A stretch of 64,000 nt of DNA. Source: Marinifilum flexuosum. Its GTDB lineage: Bacteria > Bacteroidota > Bacteroidia > Bacteroidales > Marinifilaceae. This document shows positions 48,994 through 56,956 of the stretch, piece after piece. The stretch spans positions 1,728,490 to 1,792,489 of the forward strand of contig NZ_RAPQ01000008.1 of NCBI RefSeq assembly GCF_003610555.1, given 5' to 3'. How positions within the stretch are numbered: position 1 is the stretch's first letter; every line of letters begins with the position of its first letter. The translations under genes were made by a program, and so were the position numbers. The notes beneath the pieces were generated by a model. It worked only from the letters and a program-made list of their open reading frames with translations, was not told the origin of the DNA and did not search any database.

Positions 48994-50217
48994 ATGATTG
49001 ATTTCATAAAGGTGATGGTTCAGAATGCGGATATTTCAAAGTTAAAGAATAGTAGGCACTTAAATTTTTTTGGAGAAGTAAATTTAGATACTGGCGAGGT
49101 AAAAAACTTTGGTAAAGATGGAATGTACAGAGGTACCAGAGAGTTGGCGACTTACCAAGGATTAAAATTTGCGATTTATTCAAGTGGTAGAGTGTTTATT
49201 AGTGGAAGTTTGCATAAATATTGGAATAAGGGTGAGCATAATTTCAACGACTTTAATTTTAGTGCGTTAAACGATGTGTTAAATGATATCGAGCAAAAGT
49301 TTGGAATCACGCCAAAGCAAATGAAAATAAATGCATTGGAGATTGGTGTAAATATTAGACCGCCAAGTAAAACGGTTAAGATATTAAAACATTGTTTCCT
49401 GCATAGCACGAAAGAATTTAAATGGATAGCCGTTCGGGATGAGGGCAGGTATATACAGGCGAAACATTGGCAGTATGTAGTCAAAATCTACGATAAGGCA
49501 AGGCATTATCGATCAAAAGGTTATCGAATTGATCATGAGATTTTGCGGTTTGAAATAAAGTATTTGAAACTGGAAAAATTAAAAAAGTATGGCATACAAA
49601 CAGTTCAGGATTTATTAGATTTTGGAGTGATAAATTGCGTGCCTTTGTTATTGGATGAATGGAAAAAGGTTTTGTTGTATGATTTTACCATTAAATCAAA
49701 TTGTGTATCGCTGCAAAAATATTGCAATCCGAATTATTGGAGAGATTTAACAACACGCCGATCTGCTTTTAATAAACACAGGGCGAAATTGTTGGATTTG
49801 ACAAGTAGATTTTCGGAAAAAATACACTTAAAGATTCGTAATGAGATTAAGCAAAAAGGATATGATTTGGTTGCTGGGGGTGTGCAAATTGACCCTTTAT
49901 ATATATTGTCAAAACGCGTACCCCAAAAATATGATCATTGTTGTGCAGTAACAAGTTTGAATATTTCCATGCAGAAATCAGAAAGCAGATTATTATCACA
50001 TACTGGTTTATATTTTTATATGAAGCATCATCCTAAAATTTTCGAAGATTTAAAACGAAAATACCTTTCGACTTACTGGGAAGGAGCGGAGTTGAAAAAG
50101 CAAATTGAAGAAATGGCACATAATATCCGCAATCGAAAGAATAATTTAAGGTTGAAGCAAAGAAAACTCTATCCACCCAATCAATATAATTTATTTTCAC
50201 TTGGTTGGGGTGCCTAA
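48994..50217 (+). CDS. Rep-like replication initiator of the integrative element
   Basis: A 407-residue protein, start at ATG 48994 (MIDFIKVMVQ). It shares with the gene at 55505 the pattern ISGSLHKYWNKGEHNFNDF followed by a KINALEIGVNI block, and a KIYDKARH / LRFEIKY core. These features are seen in phage/plasmid replication initiators of the gpII/X-like, single-strand-nicking type in Bacteroidota. KIYDKAR plus Tyr residues could carry the nicking centre. An integrated element with its own initiator can replicate after excision. No coat or assembly genes of a filamentous phage are present. Confidence 0.7.
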   Translation: MIDFIKVMVQNADISKLKNSRHLNFFGEVNLDTGEVKNFGKDGMYRGTRELATYQGLKFAIYSSGRVFISGSLHKYWNKGEHNFNDFNFSALNDVLNDIEQKFGITPKQMKINALEIGVNIRPPSKTVKILKHCFLHSTKEFKWIAVRDEGRYIQAKHWQYVVKIYDKARHYRSKGYRIDHEILRFEIKYLKLEKLKKYGIQTVQDLLDFGVINCVPLLLDEWKKVLLYDFTIKSNCVSLQKYCNPNYWRDLTTRRSAFNKHRAKLLDLTSRFSEKIHLKIRNEIKQKGYDLVAGGVQIDPLYILSKRVPQKYDHCCAVTSLNISMQKSESRLLSHTGLYFYMKHHPKIFEDLKRKYLSTYWEGAELKKQIEEMAHNIRNRKNNLRLKQRKLYPPNQYNLFSLGWGA

Positions 50218-50277
50218 ATTCCGCGGGGTGAGATTATACCCCGCAGAATATTTTTTTCTAAAATAGATCGAAATAGA

Positions 50278-50517
50278 ATGAAAACCACTAAAACGGGAGG
50301 ACGACAAAAGGGTACACCAAATCGTATCACAAAAGAACTTCGTATTGTGTTAAAAAATATTCTGCATAGTGAACTTGAAAATATTGCAGTGTATTTGGAA
50401 AAATTGGAACCGAAGGAACGATTAGAAATATTGGTAAAGTTAATGCCGTATGCATTGCCAAAAATAGAGATGGTGCATTATAAGGAAAACGAGCCTTCAA
50501 ATTATTGGGATGACTGA
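50278..50517 (+). CDS. small basic protein, DUF5681-like start
   Basis: A 79-residue protein starting GGRQKGTPNRITKELR, a motif common in small Bacteroidota mobile-element and terminase-associated proteins, followed by a helical part and an acidic tail. Probably DNA-associated. Function unknown. Confidence 0.55.
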   Translation: MKTTKTGGRQKGTPNRITKELRIVLKNILHSELENIAVYLEKLEPKERLEILVKLMPYALPKIEMVHYKENEPSNYWDD

Positions 50518-50622
50518 GTAAATTATAAGGGGATTCTAAAATATTACAAATTGCCTGATAATATTCATGAATCATTTTTATCTTTAATATTCAGAATATT
50601 GATCATTGTAAGATAAAATTAT

Positions 50623-51027
50623 ATGAAAAAAGCAATTACAATAATCCTATTATTTATTAGTGCTGTTGCGTGTGGACAAGTAACAACATTTAAAAATAAC
50701 TATGGAGCAAATATTATAAATGGAAAAATAGGAACATTTAAAAAATCATCGTTTTCATGGACAATAACAAAAAAAGGAAATTTATACAATATTAAAACCA
50801 ATGCAGTTACTGGTTCTTTTAATGTAGTATATTCTCATTTCGATCATGATAACAAATTATATGTTTATAAAGCAAATGGGAGTGGAGTTTTCGATGGTAG
50901 TGTAGTTAAGTTAGTAATGACAAATGGGAAATTGAGTAGTTATGCTGATCGAAATATTAAATCTGGAAATTTGCTGACTATTCTTTTTTACGATAATTCA
51001 GGGTATTTATACAAATTGAATATTTAG
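50623..51027 (+). CDS. small secreted protein of unknown function
   Basis: A 134-residue protein with a signal peptide (about 1-19, ending VACGQ; Cys17 might be lipidated). The rest is beta-rich with a KTNAVTGSFNVVYSHFD pattern and no family I recognise. It lies in the cargo part of the element, so it may be a host-fitness or surface gene rather than a transfer function. Confidence 0.55.
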   Translation: MKKAITIILLFISAVACGQVTTFKNNYGANIINGKIGTFKKSSFSWTITKKGNLYNIKTNAVTGSFNVVYSHFDHDNKLYVYKANGSGVFDGSVVKLVMTNGKLSSYADRNIKSGNLLTILFYDNSGYLYKLNI

Positions 51028-51130
51028 TACAACCCCTTTTTTATTAATTAAATTCTGTTTAAAGGAATTCAGGTAATTAATTCCATTAAAATTCTTTTTG
51101 TTATTAATATTCAGAAATAAAATATTAGAA

Positions 51131-51850
51131 ATGATCCTATATAAATATTTTCCTTGTAATGAATATACTTTAAAATCGTTAGCAGTAAGAGGGCTTTGGT
51201 GTCATACATTCGATAATATGAATGATCCTTTTGAATGTTTAAATGCGTTAGAAAGAGAATATGACCCAATTGACTTGAAATTATTCAGAAATATAATTGC
51301 AAATGGAAATATTCAAAAATGGAAAAAAATTGCGAAGTTAAACGATAAGGAACTAACCAAGGTTATAAATTTATCGAGGAAAGAGGAAATCAGTAAACGT
51401 GCATTTTGTTCTTTAAGTGAAGATCCAAATGACATATTAATGTGGTCGCATTACGCTAATAATCATGCGGGAATAGTTGTAGGATTTGAGTTTCATGAAT
51501 TAGAGAATAATCATCATTTACAAAAGGTGCAGTATCAAGATAACTTAAATGATTTCGATCTTGAAAAGTTTGCATATTTCCAAATTGGGGCATTGGATGA
51601 TTTTATGAATGATATCTTTCAAGATTATTCTATAAAATCTACACATTGGGAGTATGAAAAAGAATGGCGTATTTGGAGAAAGAATCCATGTTACTATCGC
51701 TTTGATCCTGAACAAATAAAAGAACTATACTTTGGGGTACGTACTGATTTTGAAACAAAAGCAATTGTTATTCAGTTAATGAATTATCTTTCTGATTCGG
51801 TGATTTGTGAACAAAAAAGTTTGAGACACGACCCAATCAGAATAGAGTAA
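51131..51850 (+). CDS. DUF2971 family protein
   Basis: A 239-residue protein starting at ATG 51131 (MILYKYFPCNEYTLKSL). The pattern YKYF... LWCHTFDNMNDPFEC ... RAFCSLSEDPNDILMWSHYANNHAGIVVGFEF ... WEYEKEWRIW is diagnostic of DUF2971. Family function is not established; members often occur in mobile or defence-gene neighbourhoods. It is the last gene of the element before the right attachment site, a typical cargo position. Confidence 0.85.
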   Translation: MILYKYFPCNEYTLKSLAVRGLWCHTFDNMNDPFECLNALEREYDPIDLKLFRNIIANGNIQKWKKIAKLNDKELTKVINLSRKEEISKRAFCSLSEDPNDILMWSHYANNHAGIVVGFEFHELENNHHLQKVQYQDNLNDFDLEKFAYFQIGALDDFMNDIFQDYSIKSTHWEYEKEWRIWRKNPCYYRFDPEQIKELYFGVRTDFETKAIVIQLMNYLSDSVICEQKSLRHDPIRIE

Positions 51851-51860
51851 TATTTAATCC

Positions 51861-51919
51861 GTTGATAAAATGTTGACAATAAAAAACGCAAATTACTAGT
51901 AATGTGCAATTTGCGTTTT
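51861..51919. promoter_or_regulatory. candidate right arm-binding site plus hairpin
   Basis: GTTGATAAAATGTTGACAAT (51861-51880) repeats the left-end double GTTGAYAA motif. It is followed by a 12-bp perfect stem AAAACGCAAATT/AATTTGCGTTTT (51883-51894 with 51908-51919), which on the - strand acts as a terminator just after the tRNA fragment. Confidence 0.65.
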
Positions 51920-51925
51920 GTTTTG

Positions 51926-51981
51926 CGGAGAGGAAGGGATTCGAACCCCCGAAACGCTTTTGGCGTTTACTCGCTTTCCAG
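51926..51981 (-). other. tRNA-Ser(GGA) 3'-half fragment, right attachment site
   Basis: Read on the - strand: anticodon loop CTGGAAA (anticodon GGA), 3' anticodon stem, a long variable arm (AACGC/GCGTT), an intact T-arm GGGGGTTCGAATCCC, and acceptor strand CCTCTCC with discriminator G. The 5' half is missing: sequence beyond the anticodon loop does not pair. This is the usual footprint of a tyrosine integrase acting in the anticodon loop. It is not a functional tRNA gene. Confidence 0.88.
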
Positions 51982-52075
51982 TTCTGTATGTAGCTCGCGT
52001 AAGTGTCAGAAGTATAGATAGAAAGAATTTGGTGGGATGTTGATTTGCATGTTTTTTGCATGTTTAATAGATCAA

Positions 52076-52110
52076 AGAAAAGTCCTAATCTATATTAGAT
52101 TGGACTTTAA
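52076..52110 (-). terminator. terminator of the repressor-kinase operon
   Basis: AGTCC-AATCTA pairs with TAGATT-GGACT (52081-52106, one-base bulge); a T-run follows on the - strand. Confidence 0.75.
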
Positions 52111-52121
52111 TACTTTGTTTT

Positions 52122-52982
52122 TTATTCAATATCTAAAAATGTTTTAGCTTTAGTTTCTTCAATTTTTAAAGCTACTAGATCTGCTTCTTCACTATGGATA
52201 ACATTGAATTTTTTTCCTTTCATTAACTTTTCCCATAGCTGATGTTGTTTAGATCCTATTTCATTAGGTTCATCCGAAATAAGATAGAAATTATTTTTTA
52301 ATCCATATCGATTATGCATATTTTCTAACATGGTAGAAAGAGCATAGTAGTTACTTATTTCTTTTTGTATAGTAACCTCTGATTGATTAAAAAATACAGA
52401 TTTTGCACCAGTAAAAACACCATTTAAGCCAATACAATCCATCTCATATTTAAAATATAAGCTAGGTATGTATTTGTCTGTGAATTTAATATTAGTATGT
52501 ACTTTATCTTTAACTCTTGTAATTAACTTTCTATTTATAACTTCAGATACTTTATGAATTTGATCTACTTTATAAATTTTTGGTTGAGGAGTCTCTTTAT
52601 CAACCATTAAAGAGAAAAGTTTGTCAAGTGTTTCTAAAGAGTTTTTTTCCTTAATATATTTAGGTTCATCATACTGTATGATGTTTTGGTTATATCTATT
52701 TAGATATGAAAAGTAATTGGCATTGATTTTATTTTGAAACTTAAATAAGTTTTTTTCAATACTATTATTGCTTTTAATAGACTCTAGGCTATTCTCAATT
52801 TTTGAAATAAAAAAATCTAAAAATCGCTTATTTTCACCTAACAATGATTTTGCTATTCGGATTCTAGTATTTGAAAATTTCACAAAAAAATTATCATCAT
52901 CAGATAAAACCAGACCAATACTAATAGAGTCGCCTGCTAAGCTATTAGGAGCAACTTTTATTATGCTGTAGTATGTTTTCAT
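52122..52982 (-). CDS. DUF3037-like partner protein of the HipA-like kinase
   Basis: A 286-residue protein starting KTYYSIIKVAPNSLAGDSISIGLVL, the DUF3037-like start often encoded beside HipA-like kinases. A helical middle and a C-terminal part (GVFTGAKSVFFNQSE ... FYLISDEPNE) follow. Its start overlaps the kinase stop by four bases (52979-52982), so production of the two proteins is probably coupled. It may act as a regulator, target or antitoxin-like partner; that is inference. Confidence 0.7.
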   Translation of the reverse strand: MKTYYSIIKVAPNSLAGDSISIGLVLSDDDNFFVKFSNTRIRIAKSLLGENKRFLDFFISKIENSLESIKSNNSIEKNLFKFQNKINANYFSYLNRYNQNIIQYDEPKYIKEKNSLETLDKLFSLMVDKETPQPKIYKVDQIHKVSEVINRKLITRVKDKVHTNIKFTDKYIPSLYFKYEMDCIGLNGVFTGAKSVFFNQSEVTIQKEISNYYALSTMLENMHNRYGLKNNFYLISDEPNEIGSKQHQLWEKLMKGKKFNVIHSEEADLVALKIEETKAKTFLDIE

Positions 52983-53809
52983 TTTAGTCTTGAATAAAAG
53001 TCTGTTAATACTAATTTATTACGATTTTCATTAAAAAGGAAAGAGTATAAGTGTTCCTTTAAATCATCTGTGAGCCCTAACTCATTGGGAATGTTTTCAG
53101 TTATTTCATTGAAATTTTCTTTACAATTTTGGATACAAAGGTAAAAATAATCCTTAATGTAATTAGTCCAACCATTTTGTTTTAACAAATACTTACATAT
53201 TGACTTTACGAAATTAGAATATAAAAGGTTGTCATTGAAAGATTGAGAAACTCCTTCTATATAAAGAGAATCATAGTCCATAGTAGAAAATGTAAATGCA
53301 TTATCTATGGCTACAATTTTTATTTTTTTTTCTGAAAAATCAAATAAAACATTAGGATTTGTTGGTTTTCGATCATCATTTTCTACCCATATATCGAATA
53401 AACTCAATTTAATTAAATCTTCAGGATTTTCAAATTTATTTAAATCTGCTTTTCCATCAATATTAATTAGATTGTTCATTTCAATAACATTGTCCAATCT
53501 TTTTGACCCAAAAGTAACATGTTCATAAAAATATAATTTGTGATATTGCGAAAGTGTTTCGGGTAAAATATTTGTATCAACTTTAATAGCGGAAATATCG
53601 GGAGAATTTAAGTTCCATAACTTAAGAAAATAATGACATAAGAATTCATTAATTAGGTATGTAGCAGGAGTTTGTCCTTTGGAATGCTTAATGTAGTATG
53701 AATCAAAATCTTCTGTAAGTATTAAAAGGGGACTATGACCTTCTGTTGGTATTTCTTGTATGAATGAAATAGCATCCAAATATTTTAATTTTTCAATCAC
53801 TGTTATCAA
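52979..53809 (-). CDS. HipA-like kinase (HipA_2 type)
   Basis: A 276-residue kinase-fold protein shorter than classical HipA. Residues YYIKH (Lys41) fit the ATP-binding lysine. FDIWVENDDRKPTNPN (Asp145/146, Asn151/153) corresponds to the catalytic loop, and VAIDNAFTF (Asp169) to the metal-binding DFG-like site. Classical HipA toxins phosphorylate glutamyl-tRNA synthetase; targets of this shorter group are unknown. The gene lies directly behind a phage-type repressor, in the same direction and 48 bases away, so it is likely expressed while the element is dormant. HipB is absent. Confidence 0.78.
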   Translation of the reverse strand: MITVIEKLKYLDAISFIQEIPTEGHSPLLILTEDFDSYYIKHSKGQTPATYLINEFLCHYFLKLWNLNSPDISAIKVDTNILPETLSQYHKLYFYEHVTFGSKRLDNVIEMNNLINIDGKADLNKFENPEDLIKLSLFDIWVENDDRKPTNPNVLFDFSEKKIKIVAIDNAFTFSTMDYDSLYIEGVSQSFNDNLLYSNFVKSICKYLLKQNGWTNYIKDYFYLCIQNCKENFNEITENIPNELGLTDDLKEHLYSFLFNENRNKLVLTDFYSRLK

Positions 53810-53857
53810 ATCTTAAATTAATGATTAGCTTTTTTGTGTTTTTGATAGTTGACTTAA

Positions 53858-54517
53858 TCAATAACTCCTTTGCGAAACTATCCCAATAACCTTATAAACT
53901 TGTCTTATAAACTTCTTAGGAATTTCAAATTCGCTATAGTTGGCATTATAGCTTTTTAAAGTGAAAATATCTTTGTCTTCATTTTTTGCAATAACCTTGC
54001 AGTATACCTCATTTTCAGTAACAACAATAAAGATGTTACCGTAGTCCAGGTAATCTCTCCAGTTGGGCATGTTACGTACAACAGCAATATCTCCACTTTG
54101 CATTGCTGGCGTCATAGAGTCACCAACAATTGTTAATGCAATATCATCTTCACGAGCAAAAGGCACAGATAAACTATCTATAACATACTCATTACTTAAC
54201 TGTAATTGACCAATTCCAGCTGAAGCCTCTGAGTTATACAAAGGAATGGTTAGAGCATGCGTTTCGCATGGTTGAATTTCATCAGAATCGATAGATAAAT
54301 CAGCTTGAAGCATATCGCCTTTACCTGTCAATAACCATTCGTAATTTATTTCGAAGTGATTTGCAATTGAAGACAAAACTTCGAATTTAGGTTGTCGGCC
54401 AGCAATGTAATTTCTGATATTCGCTTCACTTGTTCCAACTTTAACTGCAAACTTCGAATTGTTACCATCACAGAAGTACGAGACAAGTTCTTTTATTCGT
54501 TCAGATATATTACTCAT
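53858..54517 (-). CDS. CI/LexA-like repressor (XRE helix-turn-helix plus S24 peptidase)
   Basis: A 219-residue phage-type repressor. Residues about 5-65 are a helix-turn-helix (SKFAVKVGTSEANIRNYIAG). The C-terminal S24 domain has the Ala100-Gly101 self-cleavage site in EASAGIG, the Ser134 nucleophile in VGDSM and the Lys174 base in YCKVI. Such repressors hold an element dormant and are inactivated by RecA-driven self-cleavage during DNA damage. It is transcribed away from the replication genes, with two direct operator-like sequences in the shared control region. Confidence 0.94.
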   Translation of the reverse strand: MSNISERIKELVSYFCDGNNSKFAVKVGTSEANIRNYIAGRQPKFEVLSSIANHFEINYEWLLTGKGDMLQADLSIDSDEIQPCETHALTIPLYNSEASAGIGQLQLSNEYVIDSLSVPFAREDDIALTIVGDSMTPAMQSGDIAVVRNMPNWRDYLDYGNIFIVVTENEVYCKVIAKNEDKDIFTLKSYNANYSEFEIPKKFIRQVYKVIGIVSQRSY

Positions 54518-54533
54518 ATCGAAAAGGTTATGT

Positions 54534-54594
54534 TTTTAATCGAAAAATGTTACGATTTTTACTTGTTTTAATCGAACAAACATACGTATATTTG
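54534..54594 (+). promoter_or_regulatory. control region with two operator-like repeats and a rightward promoter
   Basis: TTTTAATCGAA occurs twice in direct orientation, at 54534-54544 and 54566-54576, exactly 32 bases (about three helical turns) apart. TTG (54563-54565) and TATATTTG (54587-54594) fit a Bacteroidota promoter reading toward the + strand genes, and the second repeat overlaps it. Binding of the divergent CI-like repressor here would silence the replication module. Confidence 0.6.
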
Positions 54595-54639
54595 TGCGAG
54601 AGATTATAACAAATGTAACAACAAAATTCGAAATACAGG

Positions 54640-54843
54640 ATGGAAAAGGAAATAATTCGAACAAAAGTTGATTGGGTGGCCACACTTGACCAATTTTCGA
54701 TTGGAGATCTACACCAGTTTACAGTTGGGACAAGAGAGATTTTTAATATTCGACAAGTAGCATACAGACTTAAAAAGAAGTCGGGGAAAATTTTTGCTAC
54801 CACTACACTTGATGATGGAATTGAAGTTAAAAGGGAGGAATAA
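54640..54843 (+). CDS. small protein, first gene of the right operon
   Basis: A 67-residue basic protein with no recognised family. Its region GDLHQFTVGTREIFNIRQVAYRLKKKSGK could be a small DNA-binding helix pair; in phage layout this is the Cro or early-regulator position. It is followed by the next gene after two bases. Confidence 0.6.
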   Translation: MEKEIIRTKVDWVATLDQFSIGDLHQFTVGTREIFNIRQVAYRLKKKSGKIFATTTLDDGIEVKREE

Positions 54844-54845
54844 AA

Positions 54846-55103
54846 ATGAAGAAACCAGAAATAGTTTGTGATTTAAATCAAAAGAAGTGGCTTAATCTGC
54901 AAGAGGCAATTGCCTATTTGGGTTTTGGTTCGAAAGATACTTTTCAAAGCTGGAGAGAAGGTATTAGAATTCACTCCCAAAGCAATAAAATGATCTTTTT
55001 GAAATCATATAAAACAGGAAAGAACATAGTTTACAAGAGAACGGACATTGATAATTTCATGGAAGAGTATCAACGAGTTAAATTAAATCTTAAAAGTGCC
55101 TAA
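54846..55103 (+). CDS. helix-turn-helix domain protein
   Basis: An 85-residue protein with an excisionase/MerR-like fold: KWLNLQEAIAYLGFGSKDTFQSW, then IFLKSYKTGKNIVYKRTDIDNFMEEY, the usual helix-turn-helix plus wing. Probably a regulator or excision factor of the element. Its neighbours are separated by two bases on each side. Confidence 0.75.
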   Translation: MKKPEIVCDLNQKKWLNLQEAIAYLGFGSKDTFQSWREGIRIHSQSNKMIFLKSYKTGKNIVYKRTDIDNFMEEYQRVKLNLKSA

Positions 55104-55105
55104 AT

Positions 55106-55348
55106 ATGAAAGCTACAACAAGACAAGGTGTTTGGGTATCTGAGATTAATGAGAATATCCATGCCATTATAGATACGAACCGAAATCAAATAATAAAGTG
55201 TGAGAAAGGAGTGCCAAGAGTTTTTCAATTTAAGAATGAGATTACAACCAGACATGTTTCTCTCATGCTTCACATCTTTAGAAGCAGTGCTCTTATTTGT
55301 AATACTTGCGAATCGATACAAGAAACATTCAAAGCAAAAAGGAGTTAA
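55106..55348 (+). CDS. hypothetical element protein
   Basis: An 80-residue protein with two Cys near the end (CNTCES) and a basic tail. No family recognised. It lies two bases after the HTH gene and should be in the same transcript. Confidence 0.5.
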   Translation: MKATTRQGVWVSEINENIHAIIDTNRNQIIKCEKGVPRVFQFKNEITTRHVSLMLHIFRSSALICNTCESIQETFKAKRS

Positions 55349-55415
55349 TAATTTCTTTTTGCTTTACTGAATTCCCTATGAATACTATAGATTCAGAATA
55401 AAGTACGCACTTAAA

Positions 55416-55515
55416 AAGGGTACGAATACACAGGTTTTCTCAAGCCTGTTTTTTTCGAAAATTGCTCACCTGGGCAAACGAAAACGCATGTAAACAGGGT
55501 ACGCATGCACATGGT
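55416..55515. other. candidate replication origin: repeat pair and hairpin before the second Rep-like gene
   Basis: GGGTACGAATACACA (from about 55418) recurs as GGGTACGCATGCACA (from about 55497), about 79 bases apart. A hairpin with T-run ACAGG...CCTGTTTTTTT (55430-55455) lies between, which can also terminate the upstream operon. The second repeat overlaps the Rep start. Repeats and a hairpin directly before an initiator gene suggest a nicking origin. Confidence 0.5.
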
Positions 55516-56956
55516 TTTTCCGATAATTAACTCACTACTTTTAAGACCTCTTCCACCATTGATTGACGGTATTAGCATAGAACTTATTGACTTTGATTTT
55601 CACCTTTGGGAAAGATTACCAGAGCTTGAATTTTCTGTGTTGACCGTTGTTGGATCAGGTATGGAATTGGGAAGTAGAAAAGCTCACCACAAAGGACTTG
55701 ACTTTATTATCGAACCAAAAGGAAAAGCCAAAATCAAAGGTTCCATTCATAAGTTCTTTAATGATGGAGACCACAATATCAACCGATTTACTTTTGAGAA
55801 TTTTAAAGATGCTGTTGGCCAGCTTTCGGTATTTGGTGTAAATCCCGAAAATGCCAGGCTAAAGAGTTTTGAGATCGGTTTGAACCTGGATACTTCAGCT
55901 TCAAAGATTGAAACAAAAACATTTCTGGAAAGTGTTTTGTATTGTCGTGGCGCTGAACGTTCTGAAATGGAGTTGAACGGAAAAACAGGTTATGGATATG
56001 CCTATAAAACTACCAATGCAACTTACAAGTTCTACGATAAGGCCGAACAATCCAAAGTTCAATCAGAACTGCTAAGAGTTGAAACAAAGTTCACTCGAAT
56101 GAGAGCCGTTGAAAATTACGGCATTTACACTTTGGCTGATTTACTGGATGAAACAAAACTAAGTCGATTAATTGCAGACAAGTTCCTCAAGACCATTGAT
56201 GAAACCATATTCTTTGAATGGGATCAGATAAAAACTACACGCCGTCTTCCAGCTAAGTACAAAAGCAAATTCAAAGATTTAAGAAATCCTGATTGGTGGA
56301 TTAAAGATGAACGTAGCCGAAAGGAACGACATCGCAATAAACTGCTACTAGAAAAGCTAATTAACCAGTATGCAAAGCGGAACATTAAAAATATCTTGAA
56401 AGGATTGATTTCATTGGAGTTTACATACTTTTTACGCAGTAAAAAAGGTTACGAATACACCACTTTTGAAAGCCTGAAAAACTGGAATCAAACCAATAAC
56501 GCACAAAAAAAGGGAACGGTTACACAACGTATTGTATGTGCGGATTCCACCGACCAGGGGGAGGAGAAAAAAGAGAAAAGATATTGTTTGACCTGTGGAA
56601 AGGATATTACCCATCAGAAAAAAGGTTCAAAGTATTGCAATGATCAAAGAAAGTGCAGAGATAAGGCTTACAACCTGAAAGTATCTGAAAAAAAGAAAGT
56701 CAAGCAAACAGCAAAGCAAAAAGAGATCCTAAACCTGATTAAAGATTTGGGAACCGAATTCAATCTGGTTAGAACCACAAACCCAAATAGAAAAAAGAAA
56801 AAAGGAGTACCAGGTCGAAAGACTTCGATCATAGTCGACATAGGAGGGAAGAAGAGATATTTTCATGGAGTTGCAGCTCGATTCTTCCTCAGAGAATTTG
56901 AAAAGAAAACAGAATCATTAACCAACCAACATGAACATGAAACAGATTGTACTTGA
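55505..56956 (+). CDS. second Rep-like replication initiator with C-terminal zinc-binding segment
   Basis: A 483-residue protein. The N-terminal part parallels the Rep-like protein at 48994: KIKGSIHKFFNDGDHNINRF, then LKSFEIGLNLD, then KFYDKAEQ and LLRVETKFTR. After the initiator core, a Cys-rich stretch from Cys361 (CLTCGKDI ... KYCNDQRKCRDKAY) forms a likely zinc finger, and a basic tail follows. The first Rep lacks this tail. It probably nicks or loads onto the origin-like region just upstream. Confidence 0.7.
   Translation: MHMVFPIINSLLLRPLPPLIDGISIELIDFDFHLWERLPELEFSVLTVVGSGMELGSRKAHHKGLDFIIEPKGKAKIKGSIHKFFNDGDHNINRFTFENFKDAVGQLSVFGVNPENARLKSFEIGLNLDTSASKIETKTFLESVLYCRGAERSEMELNGKTGYGYAYKTTNATYKFYDKAEQSKVQSELLRVETKFTRMRAVENYGIYTLADLLDETKLSRLIADKFLKTIDETIFFEWDQIKTTRRLPAKYKSKFKDLRNPDWWIKDERSRKERHRNKLLLEKLINQYAKRNIKNILKGLISLEFTYFLRSKKGYEYTTFESLKNWNQTNNAQKKGTVTQRIVCADSTDQGEEKKEKRYCLTCGKDITHQKKGSKYCNDQRKCRDKAYNLKVSEKKKVKQTAKQKEILNLIKDLGTEFNLVRTTNPNRKKKKGVPGRKTSIIVDIGGKKRYFHGVAARFFLREFEKKTESLTNQHEHETDCT

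Noticed and set aside
51926-51981. Complete tRNA-Ser gene
   Set aside because: Only the 3' half from the anticodon loop is present. Sequence to the right does not supply the D-arm, the 5' anticodon stem or the GGAGAGG acceptor strand.
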